From contig JANSYS010000011.1 of the NCBI GenBank assembly GCA_024742275.1, positions 1 through 64,000 on the forward strand: DNA of 64,000 bases. Reading direction: 5' to 3'. Of this stretch, positions 7,419 to 16,077 are shown in pieces; position 1 is the first letter of the stretch; every line of letters starts with the position of its first letter. This DNA is from Alphaproteobacteria bacterium (GTDB lineage Bacteria > Pseudomonadota > Alphaproteobacteria > Thalassobaculales > Thalassobaculaceae). Both the position numbers and the translations under genes were made by a program. The notes below the pieces were generated by a model. It was not told the DNA's origin, searched no databases, and worked only from the letters and a program-made list of their open reading frames with translations.

Positions 7419-8879
7419 ATGACGCTCACGACCTCCCCCTATGACGACGACCATCTTCATGAAGAGTGCGCGATCTACGGCATCTTCGGAACATCCGACG
7501 CCGCCGCGCACACAGCCCTGGGCCTCCATGCCCTTCAGCACCGCGGCCAGGAAGCGGCGGGGATCGTGGCGACCGACGGAACGACGTTCAACGTCCATCG
7601 GGGCCTCGGTCACGTCGGCGAAAATTTCGGCGAGGATAATCAAGAGGTCATGGACCAGCTCGTCGGTCATACGGCGATCGGCCATACCCGCTACTCCACC
7701 ACCGGCGAAACGGCGCTGCGCAACGTGCAGCCGCTGTTCGCGGACCTGGAGTTCGGTGGATTCGCGCTCTGCCACAACGGCAATCTGACCAACGCCCTCC
7801 AGGTCCGCGAGGGACTGGTGCGCCAGGGGTCGATCTTCCAGTCGACCATGGATACCGAGGTCATAGTCCATCTGATCGCCCGCTCCCGCCGTTCCACCGT
7901 CGTCGACCGGCTGGTCGAGGCGATGAATCAGGTCGAGGGCGGCTACTCTCTTATCTGCTTGAGCAAGGACACGCTGATCGGCCTGCGCGACCCGTTCGGC
8001 GTGCGCCCGCTGGTGCTCGGCAAGATCGGCGACGCCTATATCCTCTGCTCCGAGACTTGCGGCCTCGACATCATCGGCGCCGATTTCGTGCGCGACATCA
8101 ATCCGGGCGAGTTGGTGGTGATCGACGGCAAGGGCGTGCGCTCGTTTTTCCCGTTCCGACCGCGCCCCAGCCGGTTCTGCATCTTCGAGTACATCTATTT
8201 CGCCCGCCCCGACAGCATGGTCGAGGGGCACAGTGTCTACGCCGCCCGCAAGGGTATCGGCAGCCAACTCGCCCATGAAAGCGGAGTCGATGCCGACGTC
8301 GTAGTGCCGGTCCCGGATTCCGGCGTTCCGGCCGCCATCGGCTACGCCGAAGCCTCGGGCCTGCCGTTCGAACTCGGCATCATCCGCAATCACTACGTCG
8401 GCCGGACCTTCATTCAGCCGACCGACAAGGTGCGTCACCTCGGGGTCAAGCTGAAGCACAACGCCAATCGCGGACAGCTCGCGGGCAAGAGGGTCATCTT
8501 GGTCGACGATTCGATCGTGCGCGGCACCACCTCGACCAAGATCGTCGAGATGGTCCGGCAGGCCGGTGCGACCGAGGTTCACATGCGCATCGCGAGCCCG
8601 CCGACCACCCATTCCTGTTTCTACGGCGTCGATACGCCGGAACGCGAGAAGCTCCTGGCCGCACAGATGACCGTTGCGGAGATGGCGGAAAAGATAGGTG
8701 TCGACAGCCTGGCCTTCATCACCATCGACGGTCTGTATCGGGCGATGGGCGAGGCGCAGCGCAACAACGAGGCGCCGCAGTTCTGCGATGCCTGTTTCAC
8801 CGGCGACTATCCGATTTCCCTGACGGACTACACGGGCGGCCGCACGCGTCAGCTCTCCCTGCTTGCCGAAGCCTCCTGA
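7419..8879 (+). CDS. purF: Amidophosphoribosyltransferase (PurF)
   Basis: 486 residues. It makes 5-phosphoribosylamine from PRPP and glutamine, the first committed step of purine synthesis. After a 16-residue propeptide the Ntn-hydrolase nucleophile is C17 (HEECAIYGIFG). The PRPP loop is VILVDDSIVRGTT. C254, C400, C456 and C459 (in RFCIFEY, HSCFYG and CDACFTG) match the iron-sulfur cysteines of the Bacillus subtilis-type enzyme, so a 4Fe-4S cluster and processing of the propeptide are likely. The gene follows cvpA by 94 bases, and an SDR gene begins 7 bases after its stop. Confidence 0.97.
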   Translation: MTLTTSPYDDDHLHEECAIYGIFGTSDAAAHTALGLHALQHRGQEAAGIVATDGTTFNVHRGLGHVGENFGEDNQEVMDQLVGHTAIGHTRYSTTGETALRNVQPLFADLEFGGFALCHNGNLTNALQVREGLVRQGSIFQSTMDTEVIVHLIARSRRSTVVDRLVEAMNQVEGGYSLICLSKDTLIGLRDPFGVRPLVLGKIGDAYILCSETCGLDIIGADFVRDINPGELVVIDGKGVRSFFPFRPRPSRFCIFEYIYFARPDSMVEGHSVYAARKGIGSQLAHESGVDADVVVPVPDSGVPAAIGYAEASGLPFELGIIRNHYVGRTFIQPTDKVRHLGVKLKHNANRGQLAGKRVILVDDSIVRGTTSTKIVEMVRQAGATEVHMRIASPPTTHSCFYGVDTPEREKLLAAQMTVAEMAEKIGVDSLAFITIDGLYRAMGEAQRNNEAPQFCDACFTGDYPISLTDYTGGRTRQLSLLAEAS

Positions 8880-8886
8880 GGATAGA

Positions 8887-9597
8887 ATGACTGGCATTCT
8901 GGACGGGCGCATCGCGCTCATCACCGGCGCGTCGCGCGGCATCGGTGCCGCCGTCGCGGAAGCGTTTGCCCGCGAAGGCGCGCACCTGATTCTCGTCGCG
9001 AGAACCGTCGGCGGTTTGGAAGAGACCGACGACCGGGTGAAAGCGGCCGGCGGCGAAGCCACCCTCGTACCGATGGATCTCACCAACTTCGAGGCGATCA
9101 ACCGCTTGGGAGCGTCGATCTACGAGCGTTGGGGAAAGCTGGACGTTCTGGTCGCCAATCACGGCATTCTCGGTGTTCTCAGTCCGGTCTCCCACTACGA
9201 TCCGAAGCTTTGGGACGAGGTTATGGCGGTCAATCTGAGCGCTTGTCAGCGTCTTGTCCGCAGCCTCGATCCGTTGCTCCGGCAATCGGATGCCGGCCGC
9301 GCCATCTTCGTCACCTCGGGCGCCGCCGTTGGCGAACGGCCGAATTGGGGGGCCTACGCCGTTTCGAAAGCCGCTCTCGAGGCCATGGTACGCGCCTATG
9401 CCGGCGAGACCCGGCGGACCAACATGCGGATCAATCTGCTGAACCCGGGCGGGACGCGTACAAGGATGCGTGCGGCGGCGTTCCCGGGCGAAGACCCGAT
9501 GACCCTGAAGACCCCGGAAGATATAGCCCCGGTCTTCCTCGATCTGGCCTCCCCCGCCTGCGTGGCTCACGGCGAGCGGATCGACGCGCAGGGCTAG
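8887..9597 (+). CDS. SDR family NAD(P)-dependent oxidoreductase
   Basis: 236 residues of the classical short-chain dehydrogenase fold. The nucleotide-binding motif TGASRGIG is near residues 11-18, NHGILG stands for the usual NNAG, and the catalytic YAVSK with an upstream Ser (VTSGAAVG) completes the active site. It starts 7 bases after purF, with GAGGA ahead of the ATG, so it is probably cotranscribed. Similar SDR genes downstream of purF are common in Rhodospirillales. The substrate cannot be told from sequence. Confidence 0.88.
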   Translation: MTGILDGRIALITGASRGIGAAVAEAFAREGAHLILVARTVGGLEETDDRVKAAGGEATLVPMDLTNFEAINRLGASIYERWGKLDVLVANHGILGVLSPVSHYDPKLWDEVMAVNLSACQRLVRSLDPLLRQSDAGRAIFVTSGAAVGERPNWGAYAVSKAALEAMVRAYAGETRRTNMRINLLNPGGTRTRMRAAAFPGEDPMTLKTPEDIAPVFLDLASPACVAHGERIDAQG

Positions 9598-9702
9598 CGG
9601 TTGGTCGAATCCGTTGCGCCGTCGCATTGCGGCGACTAGCGCGATCGATTACGGGTCTTAGATCCAACCGACTATTGGGCTCGGATCGGCCGACCGGCTC
9701 CC

Positions 9703-10101
9703 TCAGAGCGGCGCCCTAAAGCGACTTGGCTCCAGCGCCTTCAGAATCCGCGTCACGGCCGTCCCCTCGGGCCGGATGGGCAACAGCAACCGCACGTAAC
9801 TCCAGGGCTTGCCGTTGATCGATACGTAGCGCCTTCGCGTGAGCAGCGGGATCTCACTCTGCGCGACTGCCTGAAAGTCGTCCAGCACCAGCTGCGCGTC
9901 CCGCGCCCCGAAGAAGTCGTGAACGCTCGTCCCTCGCAACTCACGGCCGTAGATGTCGCAGGCGGCGGTTCCCGCCAGGCGGATCACCGCGTCGTCCGTT
10001 CCCTCAAGGTCGACCAGCATGAGATACGGCAGGACCTTGATCGGCAGGTCCAGGGCATCGACCGCGGCCGGCGCCCGGCCGCCGCCAAGTCTCCAGAACA
10101 C
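9703..10101 (-). CDS. PAS-domain (PAS_5-like) protein, possibly N-terminally shortened
   Basis: 132 residues resembling the small PAS-like proteins abundant in Rhodospirillales. The recognisable parts are a start like FWRLGGG, the LPYLMLVDLEG strand, IRLAGTAACDIYGRELRG, and the closing strands SYVRLLLPIRPEG. Family members are usually 160-200 residues, with an extra N-terminal helix. Here the only start is a GTG at 10101, and an in-frame TAG lies one codon upstream. The gene may therefore be a trimmed remnant. It is convergent with the SDR gene at 8887. Function (small-molecule sensing) is inferred from the fold only. Confidence 0.55.
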   Translation of the reverse strand: MFWRLGGGRAPAAVDALDLPIKVLPYLMLVDLEGTDDAVIRLAGTAACDIYGRELRGTSVHDFFGARDAQLVLDDFQAVAQSEIPLLTRRRYVSINGKPWSYVRLLLPIRPEGTAVTRILKALEPSRFRAPL

Positions 10102-10322
10102 CGGCTAACACCGGGAAGTCCTGCACAGAAGAAAGATCGATGTTCTCGTTCACCGATACGATGGTCTGCGGTGTCAGCATGCGCCTTGGTCCATCGATCT
10201 CACCGGAGCCGCCCGCGGCCGCCCCGCGCCGACGTGCCTGTCGTTCCGTGCCAGCAGGATAAGGCCAAGAGTCCGCCGCCTTGCCGATACCGTCAAGCCC
10301 GCCCAGGAAGGTCTGCCCGCAA

Positions 10323-10853
10323 CTAGCGCCAAGACGTCACCATGCGGTCATAGTCGCCGACGCTGAAAGCCATCGCGGCGCCGGAACGGAGATCCCAGAG
10401 AGTTCGCTCTCGGCCCACGATATCGCCGAGATACACATGGACGCCGAGCGACGCAGTGTCGTCCGGATTGGCGATGGCATGGACGTCGTCCGGACCGAGG
10501 GACAGCATCTGGCCCGGACCGACGGTCTCCTCGCGCTCAAGGACGATTTCGTCGCCGTCGCGCCGGAAATGGCGATGGATCTCGACACCCTCAAGCATGG
10601 CGATCACGGCTGGCATACCGTGATCGTGCGGTGGGCCGGCCGTGTTCGGAGTCTGGCGCACCAGAAAGACCGACACGGCGCTCTCGCGATGCAGGATACA
10701 GTCCTCGCCCTCGAATTCCGGGACTTCCGCCAGCACGCCATCCGGCCGAGCGACCGCCATGCTCAGGGCATCGCGTACGGCCTGCGTCGGATCTGCCGCG
10801 GACGTCGCCTCACGGCAAGCCTCGATCAGGCGCTTCAGGACACCATCGGTCAT
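10323..10853 (-). CDS. Cupin-type metal-dependent protein (cysteine dioxygenase-like fold)
   Basis: 176 residues. The centre carries the metal-binding pattern PPHDHGMPAVIAMLEG and a later VHAIAN histidine, typical of the double-stranded beta-helix group related to cysteine dioxygenases. Such proteins often oxidise thiols, but the substrate is not predictable here. The start at 10853 is 4 bases after the stop of the small gene at 10858-11184, so the two are probably translated from one message. The downstream 220 bases to the PAS gene are non-coding. Confidence 0.7.
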   Translation of the reverse strand: MTDGVLKRLIEACREATSAADPTQAVRDALSMAVARPDGVLAEVPEFEGEDCILHRESAVSVFLVRQTPNTAGPPHDHGMPAVIAMLEGVEIHRHFRRDGDEIVLEREETVGPGQMLSLGPDDVHAIANPDDTASLGVHVYLGDIVGRERTLWDLRSGAAMAFSVGDYDRMVTSWR

Positions 10854-10857
10854 CGCG

Positions 10858-11184
10858 TCAGTCGTCCTTCAGGGTGGATTCCATGCCCCGGATTGCCAAC
10901 TCAAGGTTCCGCAGCGTCTGCTCCAACTCACGGGTCTTGCTGCGATCCATGGCCTCGGTTTGCAGGGCATACCGGATTCCGGCCGCCCGCGCCTTCAACC
11001 GCGTCAGCCGCGTGTCGCTCTGGCTAACCGTGAAGTTCTTGTTCAACGACCCGCGCCCGGCCGGCATGGCGCCGTTCTTATAGCGGTGCGTAGGCTGCTT
11101 ACCCCCATTGCGCTTGTCATACATGCGGGCAAGATCGGCGATCGACACCCTCGATTCCAGCTTCGATTTTCCGCGACCTCGCAT
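10858..11184 (-). CDS. Hypothetical small basic protein
   Basis: 108 residues, not recognised. It begins with a basic MRGRGKSKLESR segment, has a Gly/Arg/Asn-rich middle (YKNGAMPAGRGSLNKNF), and ends with a predicted long amphipathic helix containing LEQTLRNLELAIRGMESTL. There is no signal peptide or membrane segment. It lies 4 bases upstream of the cupin gene on the same strand, which supports its being real. Downstream of der, it may be part of that transcription unit, with a 59-base gap. Confidence 0.5.
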   Translation of the reverse strand: MRGRGKSKLESRVSIADLARMYDKRNGGKQPTHRYKNGAMPAGRGSLNKNFTVSQSDTRLTRLKARAAGIRYALQTEAMDRSKTRELEQTLRNLELAIRGMESTLKDD

Positions 11185-11243
11185 GGCGGCTCCGTGGTTC
11201 GCTCAGAACGGTCCCCTCTCCCCGAGCGTACGGCTCACCCCGG

Positions 11244-12683
11244 TTAGCGATCGTCGACGTAGGGGTTTCGCCGTTTTCGGAGGTTAACCCGGATTGGGAC
11301 CCCGACCAGGCCGAATTCGTCACGCAGCCCACCGATCAGGTAACGCACGTAGCTTTCGGGCAACTCGTCGGCCTGGCTAACGAAGGCGGCAAAGGTCGGC
11401 GGTCGGGCCTTCACCTGCGTCATGTAGCGCAACCTCAGACGGCGTCCCTTGGACAACGGCGGCGGATGCTGCTCGACCATACGTTCGAGCCAACGGTTGA
11501 GACGGCTTGTCGGGATCCGTGTGTTCCAGGTGTCGTAGATGTTCAGCACCGCGTCCAGCAACTTGTCCAAATTGCTGCCGCGCAGGGCGGACACCGGAAT
11601 CCAGGGAATGCCCCGAACCTGGGCGAGCGACGTATCCAGCCTGTCGCGTAGGCGCTGGCCGGCCGCGCTCTTGTCGGTCACGGCGTCCCATTTGTTCACG
11701 GCAATGATCAGCGCCCTGCCCTGGTCCAACACGGTCCGGGCGATGGCGAGATCCTGCTTCTCCAGCATCTGCTCGCCGTCCAGCACCAGCATCACGACCT
11801 GGGCGTACCGTACGGCCCGCATGGTGTCGGTGGTCGACATCCGCTCCAGCTTCTCGACAACCCGGGCCTTGCGGCGGAGCCCTGCGGTATCGACCAGATG
11901 GATCTCCCGGTCCTTGTAGGTCCAGGGCACCTCGATGGCATCGCGGGTGATGCCAGCCTCCGGACCGGTCAGAAGCCGGTCCTCGCCGATCAGCCGGTTC
12001 ACCAACGTGGACTTGCCCACATTCGGACGGCCGACGATGGCGAGTTTCAGCGGTCCCTTCGGACCACGGTCCTCGAGGACTTCGCCGTCCTCGAGCCCGT
12101 CCTCGTCGAGATCAACCCCGATCTCGACCTCATCGAGAAACGGCTCTTCCTCCTCGTCGGCCCACAGCTCGGCCGCCAGCACCGGATCGGCCTCGATCCG
12201 CGCCCGGATAATGTCGTATAGCTCGCCCATGCCCTCGCCGTGCTCGGCGGAGATCGGAACCGGCTCGCCGAGCCCCATCTTGTAGGCTTCCGCCAGGCCG
12301 GCGATGCCGCCGCGGCCCTCGCATTTATTGGCCAGCAGCGTGACCGGCACCTTCACCCGGCGCAGCCAGTCGGCGAAATGTGCGTCAAGCGGGGTCACGC
12401 CGGCCCGGGCGTCGATCATCATCAACACGAGATCGGCCTTCTCGACCGCCGCCTCGGTCTGGCGGCGCATCCGCCCCTCCAAACTGTCGTCGCGGGCGTC
12501 TTCGAGCCCGGCCGTATCGATGATGCGGAACGTCAGGTCGGCGATCCGGCCATCGCCCTCGCGCCGGTCGCGGGTCACGCCGGGAGTATCGTCGACCAGG
12601 GCGTGCTTGGTCCCCGTCAGCCGGTTGAACAGCGTCGACTTGCCGACATTGGGCCGGCCGATGATGGCGACCTTGAGCGCCAT
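11244..12683 (-). CDS. der: Ribosome biogenesis GTPase Der (EngA)
   Basis: 479 residues with the diagnostic two tandem GTPase domains and a C-terminal KH-like domain. It helps 50S ribosome assembly. Each GTPase domain has a P-loop GRPNVGKST and a DTAG switch II; NKCE in domain 1 and NKWD in domain 2 give guanine specificity. An acidic linker (about residues 150-180) between the G domains is longer than in E. coli, as usual in alphaproteobacteria. The ATG at 12683 starts the canonical MALKVAIIGRPN. The open frame upstream is bamB in another frame. The order yfgM-bamB-der is conserved. Confidence 0.96.
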   Translation of the reverse strand: MALKVAIIGRPNVGKSTLFNRLTGTKHALVDDTPGVTRDRREGDGRIADLTFRIIDTAGLEDARDDSLEGRMRRQTEAAVEKADLVLMMIDARAGVTPLDAHFADWLRRVKVPVTLLANKCEGRGGIAGLAEAYKMGLGEPVPISAEHGEGMGELYDIIRARIEADPVLAAELWADEEEEPFLDEVEIGVDLDEDGLEDGEVLEDRGPKGPLKLAIVGRPNVGKSTLVNRLIGEDRLLTGPEAGITRDAIEVPWTYKDREIHLVDTAGLRRKARVVEKLERMSTTDTMRAVRYAQVVMLVLDGEQMLEKQDLAIARTVLDQGRALIIAVNKWDAVTDKSAAGQRLRDRLDTSLAQVRGIPWIPVSALRGSNLDKLLDAVLNIYDTWNTRIPTSRLNRWLERMVEQHPPPLSKGRRLRLRYMTQVKARPPTFAAFVSQADELPESYVRYLIGGLRDEFGLVGVPIRVNLRKRRNPYVDDR

Positions 12684-12691
12684 GGTCGCTC

Positions 12692-14032
12692 CTACCGGTA
12701 CGCGCGCAGCTGCGCGTCGTTGTCGAGCACGTAGACGGTGCCGCCGGCAACGATGGGAGCCAGATAGATCGGATCGCCGATGTCGATCCGCCCCAGAAGA
12801 TCGCCCGTATACGGCGAGATCGCGTAGACGTAGCCGTCCGTCGAACCAAGGAGCAGCCGATCGCCCACGAGGACGGGGCCCGCGTACTGGATCGGATCCT
12901 CCCGGTCCTCCATGTCCTCGAATGGCGGCATGCGATGAACCCACCGGACCCGGCCGTCGCGTCGCGTCAGGGCGACCAGTTCGCCGGTAAGGCTCACGAC
13001 GAAGACGTAGTCCCCCGCGACCCATGGCATATGGGTGCTGCCGATCGCCCGCTCCCAGACCCGGCGGCCCGACCGCATGTCGATGGCCGCCATGCGACCC
13101 GCATGACTTACGGCAAAGGCCAGATCGCCATCGATCACCGGATTGCCTCGGATATCGGCGAGCCGCGAAATCGCATCCAGCGCCCGAAGACTCGAGAGGT
13201 TCTCGACCCAAACGACCCGGCCGGTCTCGACGCGAAGGGCGAAGAGCTGACCCGAGGAGTACGGTACCAGCACCGTCGAGCCTTGAACCGCCGGCGCGGC
13301 CCCGCCGAGCAGCGACGCGATCTCCGTGATGCCCTGGTGTTCCCAAATTCGGCTGCCGTCAGCGGTCGACAGAGCGATGGTGCGGTTCTCAAGCGTGATG
13401 GCGAAAAGCCGGCCGTCGGCGATCGCGGGCGCACCGCGGATCGGCCCCGGCAAGCGAACGCGCCAGTTCTCAGAGCCGTCGGCGATCGAAAAGGACAGGG
13501 CCTCGCCAAACCCGGTCGCGGCGTAGACGTTCTCGGCATCGGCGACGATACCGCCTGGATAGACGGCATCGTCCTCATCCTCCGGGCGCAGGTCCCGGTG
13601 CCAACGCTCCCGACCGGTCGCCGCGTCCAGCGCCCGCAGATGCGCCTCGCTGTCGAGCACAAGAACGGTGTCGCCGAACACAAGCGGCTGCGTCAGCAGA
13701 GAGGTTTCGTCGTCGCCGCCGCTGCCGATCGACACCGACCACGCCCGCGCCAGGGCATCTCCGGCATCCACATGGCCGAGCGACTTGGCGGCGTTGCCGC
13801 CGGGCTGCGACCAAAAGGCGTTGACATAGGGACGAGGCAGAACGACCGGCACGTCCGCGATGCCCGGATCGGCCTTCAGACCCTCGCCCGCCTGCAGGAC
13901 CGCGATCCGCTCACCCGGCAGCGGCGTCTCCGAATCCTCGCCGAAGAAATCACCGGCCCCACATGCCGAGAGGGCCAGCGGCGCGACCAGAGCGACGACG
14001 GTCAGGATATGACGGGCATAGGACGCGGTCAC
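12692..14032 (-). CDS. bamB: Outer membrane protein assembly factor BamB, PQQ-like beta-propeller lipoprotein
   Basis: 446 residues. BamB is the propeller lipoprotein of the BAM complex that inserts beta-barrel proteins into the outer membrane. It has a signal peptide with lipobox LSAC near residues 21-24, then repeated propeller blades with the W-strand pattern (GRERWHRD, GSENWRVRLPG, GSRIWEHQG, GRVVWVENL, GRRVWERAIG, GRVRWVHRM). The start is taken as a GTG at 14032 that follows GTGAGG and lies 7 bases after the yfgM stop; the longer open frame upstream is a shadow of yfgM. It sits directly upstream of der, as in E. coli. Confidence 0.9.
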   Translation of the reverse strand: MTASYARHILTVVALVAPLALSACGAGDFFGEDSETPLPGERIAVLQAGEGLKADPGIADVPVVLPRPYVNAFWSQPGGNAAKSLGHVDAGDALARAWSVSIGSGGDDETSLLTQPLVFGDTVLVLDSEAHLRALDAATGRERWHRDLRPEDEDDAVYPGGIVADAENVYAATGFGEALSFSIADGSENWRVRLPGPIRGAPAIADGRLFAITLENRTIALSTADGSRIWEHQGITEIASLLGGAAPAVQGSTVLVPYSSGQLFALRVETGRVVWVENLSSLRALDAISRLADIRGNPVIDGDLAFAVSHAGRMAAIDMRSGRRVWERAIGSTHMPWVAGDYVFVVSLTGELVALTRRDGRVRWVHRMPPFEDMEDREDPIQYAGPVLVGDRLLLGSTDGYVYAISPYTGDLLGRIDIGDPIYLAPIVAGGTVYVLDNDAQLRAYR

Positions 14033-14039
14033 GCCAACC

Positions 14040-14684
14040 TCACCCGCCGAGGGCCTGAAGAAGCTCGCTGGCGCGCTGGCGTAGCCTGCCCGGAGTTGCC
14101 GGATCGTCGGCGACCAGCTTGAGGCTCTCCATCGCCCGATCGGTGTCGCCGGCGCCGAGCGCGATCGCCGCATCGGTCTCTCGGGCCAGCGGCAACCACG
14201 GATTGCCAGGCGCGAGCAAAGGCGCCAGATCGTCGCGCAGGGTGGCGGCGTCGGCCGTTCCGACGCGGAGACGCACGCCGTGCAGCCGCGCCAGATCGCC
14301 ATAGGGTGCGGGAACGGTGCCGTCGGCGGCGATCTGCATGTAGGCCTCCGCCGCTGCCGGAACATCGCCTGCTTCCACCAGAGCGGCCGCCTCGCTCATG
14401 CGGGCGATCGCGGCGTAGCCGTCGTCGCCGTCCTCGGCCAGCGCGGCGAAAGCGGCGGCCGCCTCGCGCGGCTTATTCTGGTTCATCAGAGCGGCTGCCT
14501 CGGCATACGCCGCCGCATGCTCCGCACGTTGGCCCGCCTGATACTCGCGCCACAGCACATTGCCCGCCACTGCCAAGACGATACCGACGGCCAGGGCGAT
14601 CACCCAGCCGCCATATTTCTTCCACAGGGTCGCGGCGCGCTCCTGCTGCAGTTCCTCGTCGACTTCGCGGAAGATGTCGGCCAC
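14040..14684 (-). CDS. YfgM-like tetratricopeptide-repeat membrane protein
   Basis: About 214 residues. The N-terminus ADIFREVDEEL precedes one membrane helix (WVIALAVGIVLAVAGNVLW). Ala-rich helical repeats of TPR type fill the periplasmic part. In E. coli YfgM is an inner-membrane protein linked to the SecYEG-PpiD periplasmic chaperone network. A TTG at 14699 would add five residues, but the GTG at 14684 is preferred because GGAGAAGG lies 5 bases ahead of it and the family usually begins with this DIFREVDEE segment. It is first in the yfgM-bamB-der operon. Confidence 0.85.
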   Translation of the reverse strand: MADIFREVDEELQQERAATLWKKYGGWVIALAVGIVLAVAGNVLWREYQAGQRAEHAAAYAEAAALMNQNKPREAAAAFAALAEDGDDGYAAIARMSEAAALVEAGDVPAAAEAYMQIAADGTVPAPYGDLARLHGVRLRVGTADAATLRDDLAPLLAPGNPWLPLARETDAAIALGAGDTDRAMESLKLVADDPATPGRLRQRASELLQALGG

Positions 14685-15007
14685 GGCGTCCTTCTCCAAA
14701 CTCTGGTGTCCGGCTCGCCTGTCGCCTCCGGATCACGGTCGTCCGCCAATCTCGGGCGGTGGCGCAACCTAGCGGCGGGACGGGCGGAAATCAACGCGAA
14801 GGGCAGCCCCAGCCGACGCTTACATCTGACCTGCGATCGGCACCGCCATCGGGTCTGCTGCGAGGACGGCGGGATTGTCGTCCGGCAACCTGCAGGACGC
14901 CGGTCGATGTGGCATCCGGAATTCGCCGCCGGGGGTTTACCCGGCCGGCGATTTCAGAAAGACTTCCAACCAGACAGGCTAGGTAAAGCAAGGACATCCG
15001 CCGGCCG
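14685..15007. other. Divergent intergenic region between yfgM and the DUF2794 gene
   Basis: About 320 bases without a convincing gene. Both flanking genes point outward, so their promoters must lie here, but I see no clear -35/-10 pair. A strong GC-rich hairpin sits at 14924-14950 (left arm CGCCGCCGGG, right arm CCCGGCCGGCG, one bulged base). It has no T-run on either side, so it is not a canonical terminator. Confidence 0.5.
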
Positions 15008-15346
15008 ATGGAAAATCTTATCCGTCTCCCGAGCACGCGTAAGTCAGTCCGGCACTTCTTCTTCACACGCCATGAACTGGGCCAACTGCTTTCGCTCTAC
15101 GCCAGCCGGGTCGCCGCGGGCGAATGGCGCGACTATGCGCTCGACAGGCAGGACGACATGGCCGTCTTCTCCATCTTCCGGCACACCCACGAGCGTCCGC
15201 TGTACTCCGTCTCCAAGACGCAGCGGCGCGGGCAGAAGCGGCCGACCTTCACCCTGTTCGCCGGTCCGAAGCGCCTGAAGACGAGTGCCAGCCTGCTCGA
15301 CGTGCTCGATACCTTCGAGAAGCTGCCCCGCTTGGTTCAGAGCTGA
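15008..15346 (+). CDS. DUF2794 domain-containing protein
   Basis: 112 residues. The order of segments RHELGQLLSLYASRVAAGEW, DYALD, AVFSIFRHTHERPLYSVSK and LFAGPKRLKTSASLLDVLD is that of the alphaproteobacterial DUF2794 family, whose function is unknown. It has no signal peptide or membrane helix. The ATG at 15008 gives the family-typical N-terminus and length. It stands alone, divergent from the yfgM operon. An unrelated SOS-type promoter follows about 120 bases after its stop. Confidence 0.85.
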   Translation: MENLIRLPSTRKSVRHFFFTRHELGQLLSLYASRVAAGEWRDYALDRQDDMAVFSIFRHTHERPLYSVSKTQRRGQKRPTFTLFAGPKRLKTSASLLDVLDTFEKLPRLVQS

Positions 15347-15467
15347 TCTGCCACGGCGTCAATCATCCGGGCGAGCCACCCAAAGACATCGCATAGAGCG
15401 CGGTTCCCGGCCGTTCTCGAACCCCTCTGCCCGTCTCATACCCGTTGGCATTGAGAGTCGACGTCGA

Positions 15468-15497
15468 TTGTTCACCTCAAATGTTCCTGATATGTTC
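15468..15497 (+). promoter_or_regulatory. SOS (LexA) box overlapping a sigma-70-type promoter
   Basis: GTTC at 15483-15486 and GTTC at 15494-15497 are separated by seven bases (CTGATAT). This is exactly the GTTC-N7-GTTC direct repeat that alphaproteobacterial LexA binds. A TTGTTC at 15468-15473 and a TATGTT at 15491-15496 are spaced by 17 bases and fit -35 and -10 boxes, so bound LexA would cover the -10. The ATG of the next gene is 37 bases downstream. The promoter assignment is by pattern only. Confidence 0.72.
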
Positions 15498-15533
15498 TCA
15501 TTCCAGACGATGGGATGAAGGAACGGTCGCGCC

Positions 15534-15815
15534 ATGGGACGGTTGAAGCGGGAGTTGATGGATCGGAAGGACCGGGCGCAGCGGGCGGCCCAACTGGGGG
15601 ATTTGCTGGCGGCGAAGGTCGGCGTCTTCTGCTGGTGCAACCGCTGCGGCCACAATGCCGAGGCGGCGACGGCCATGCTGGTGGCGCAGCTCGGACCCGA
15701 GTTCCCGGTACCGGAGATCGGCGCACGGATGCGCTGCAGCGCTTGCGGCTCGAAGGACGTGGCAACCCGCCCGGCCTGGCCGAGCCAGGGTCAGATCACC
15801 AAACACACCGCCTAG
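15534..15815 (+). CDS. Small zinc-ribbon-like protein, probable SOS-regulated, hypothetical
   Basis: 93 residues, not assigned to a named family. Two Cys pairs (CNRC near residues 35-38 and CSAC near 69-72) suggest a zinc ribbon. The first segment is basic and helical (MGRLKRELMDRKDRAQRAA), and the tail after the second pair is basic. It has no signal or membrane segment, so it is probably cytoplasmic. The ATG at 15534 has AAGGA ten bases upstream. The LexA box and promoter at 15468-15497 imply induction by DNA damage. A DNA-associated role would be a guess from the zinc ribbon and SOS control. Confidence 0.65.
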   Translation: MGRLKRELMDRKDRAQRAAQLGDLLAAKVGVFCWCNRCGHNAEAATAMLVAQLGPEFPVPEIGARMRCSACGSKDVATRPAWPSQGQITKHTA

Positions 15816-15967
15816 CCGCCGCACACGTTCCGGCAACGCGCGGAGCACGCCTCACTGGGCAAAGGCGGTCCGACGGGACGCTTGCAGCCGGGCAGAATCT
15901 GCCGTCGGCTGAGCCGAAACCGGGCCCGGCCCTGGCGCGAATCGTTGAAATACAAAGCCTCCTCTAC

Positions 15968-15983
15968 TGGCACGCCGGTTGCT
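15968..15983 (+). promoter_or_regulatory. Consensus sigma-54 promoter ahead of the PilZ gene
   Basis: The sequence reads TGGCACG-CCGG-TTGCT, matching the sigma-54 consensus TGGCACG-N4-TTGCW at every defined base. The -24 GG and -12 GC are ten bases apart, as required. Transcription would begin near 15994, about 85 bases before the PilZ start at 16078. The upstream activator-binding sites needed for such a promoter are not identified. The gap from 15816 to 16077 holds no convincing gene. Confidence 0.68.
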
Positions 15984-16077
15984 GGATTAACAGCGGATGC
16001 CGAGACCGCGGACGAGACATCGTCTCCGGGTACCGTCTCCCTCGACATATGATTCAGCCAGACCGGAGATGTCCCTC

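Noticed and set aside
15812-16048. 78-residue minus-strand frame in the gap before the PilZ gene
   Set aside because: No ribosome-binding site or recognisable features, and it covers the sigma-54 promoter of the opposite strand.
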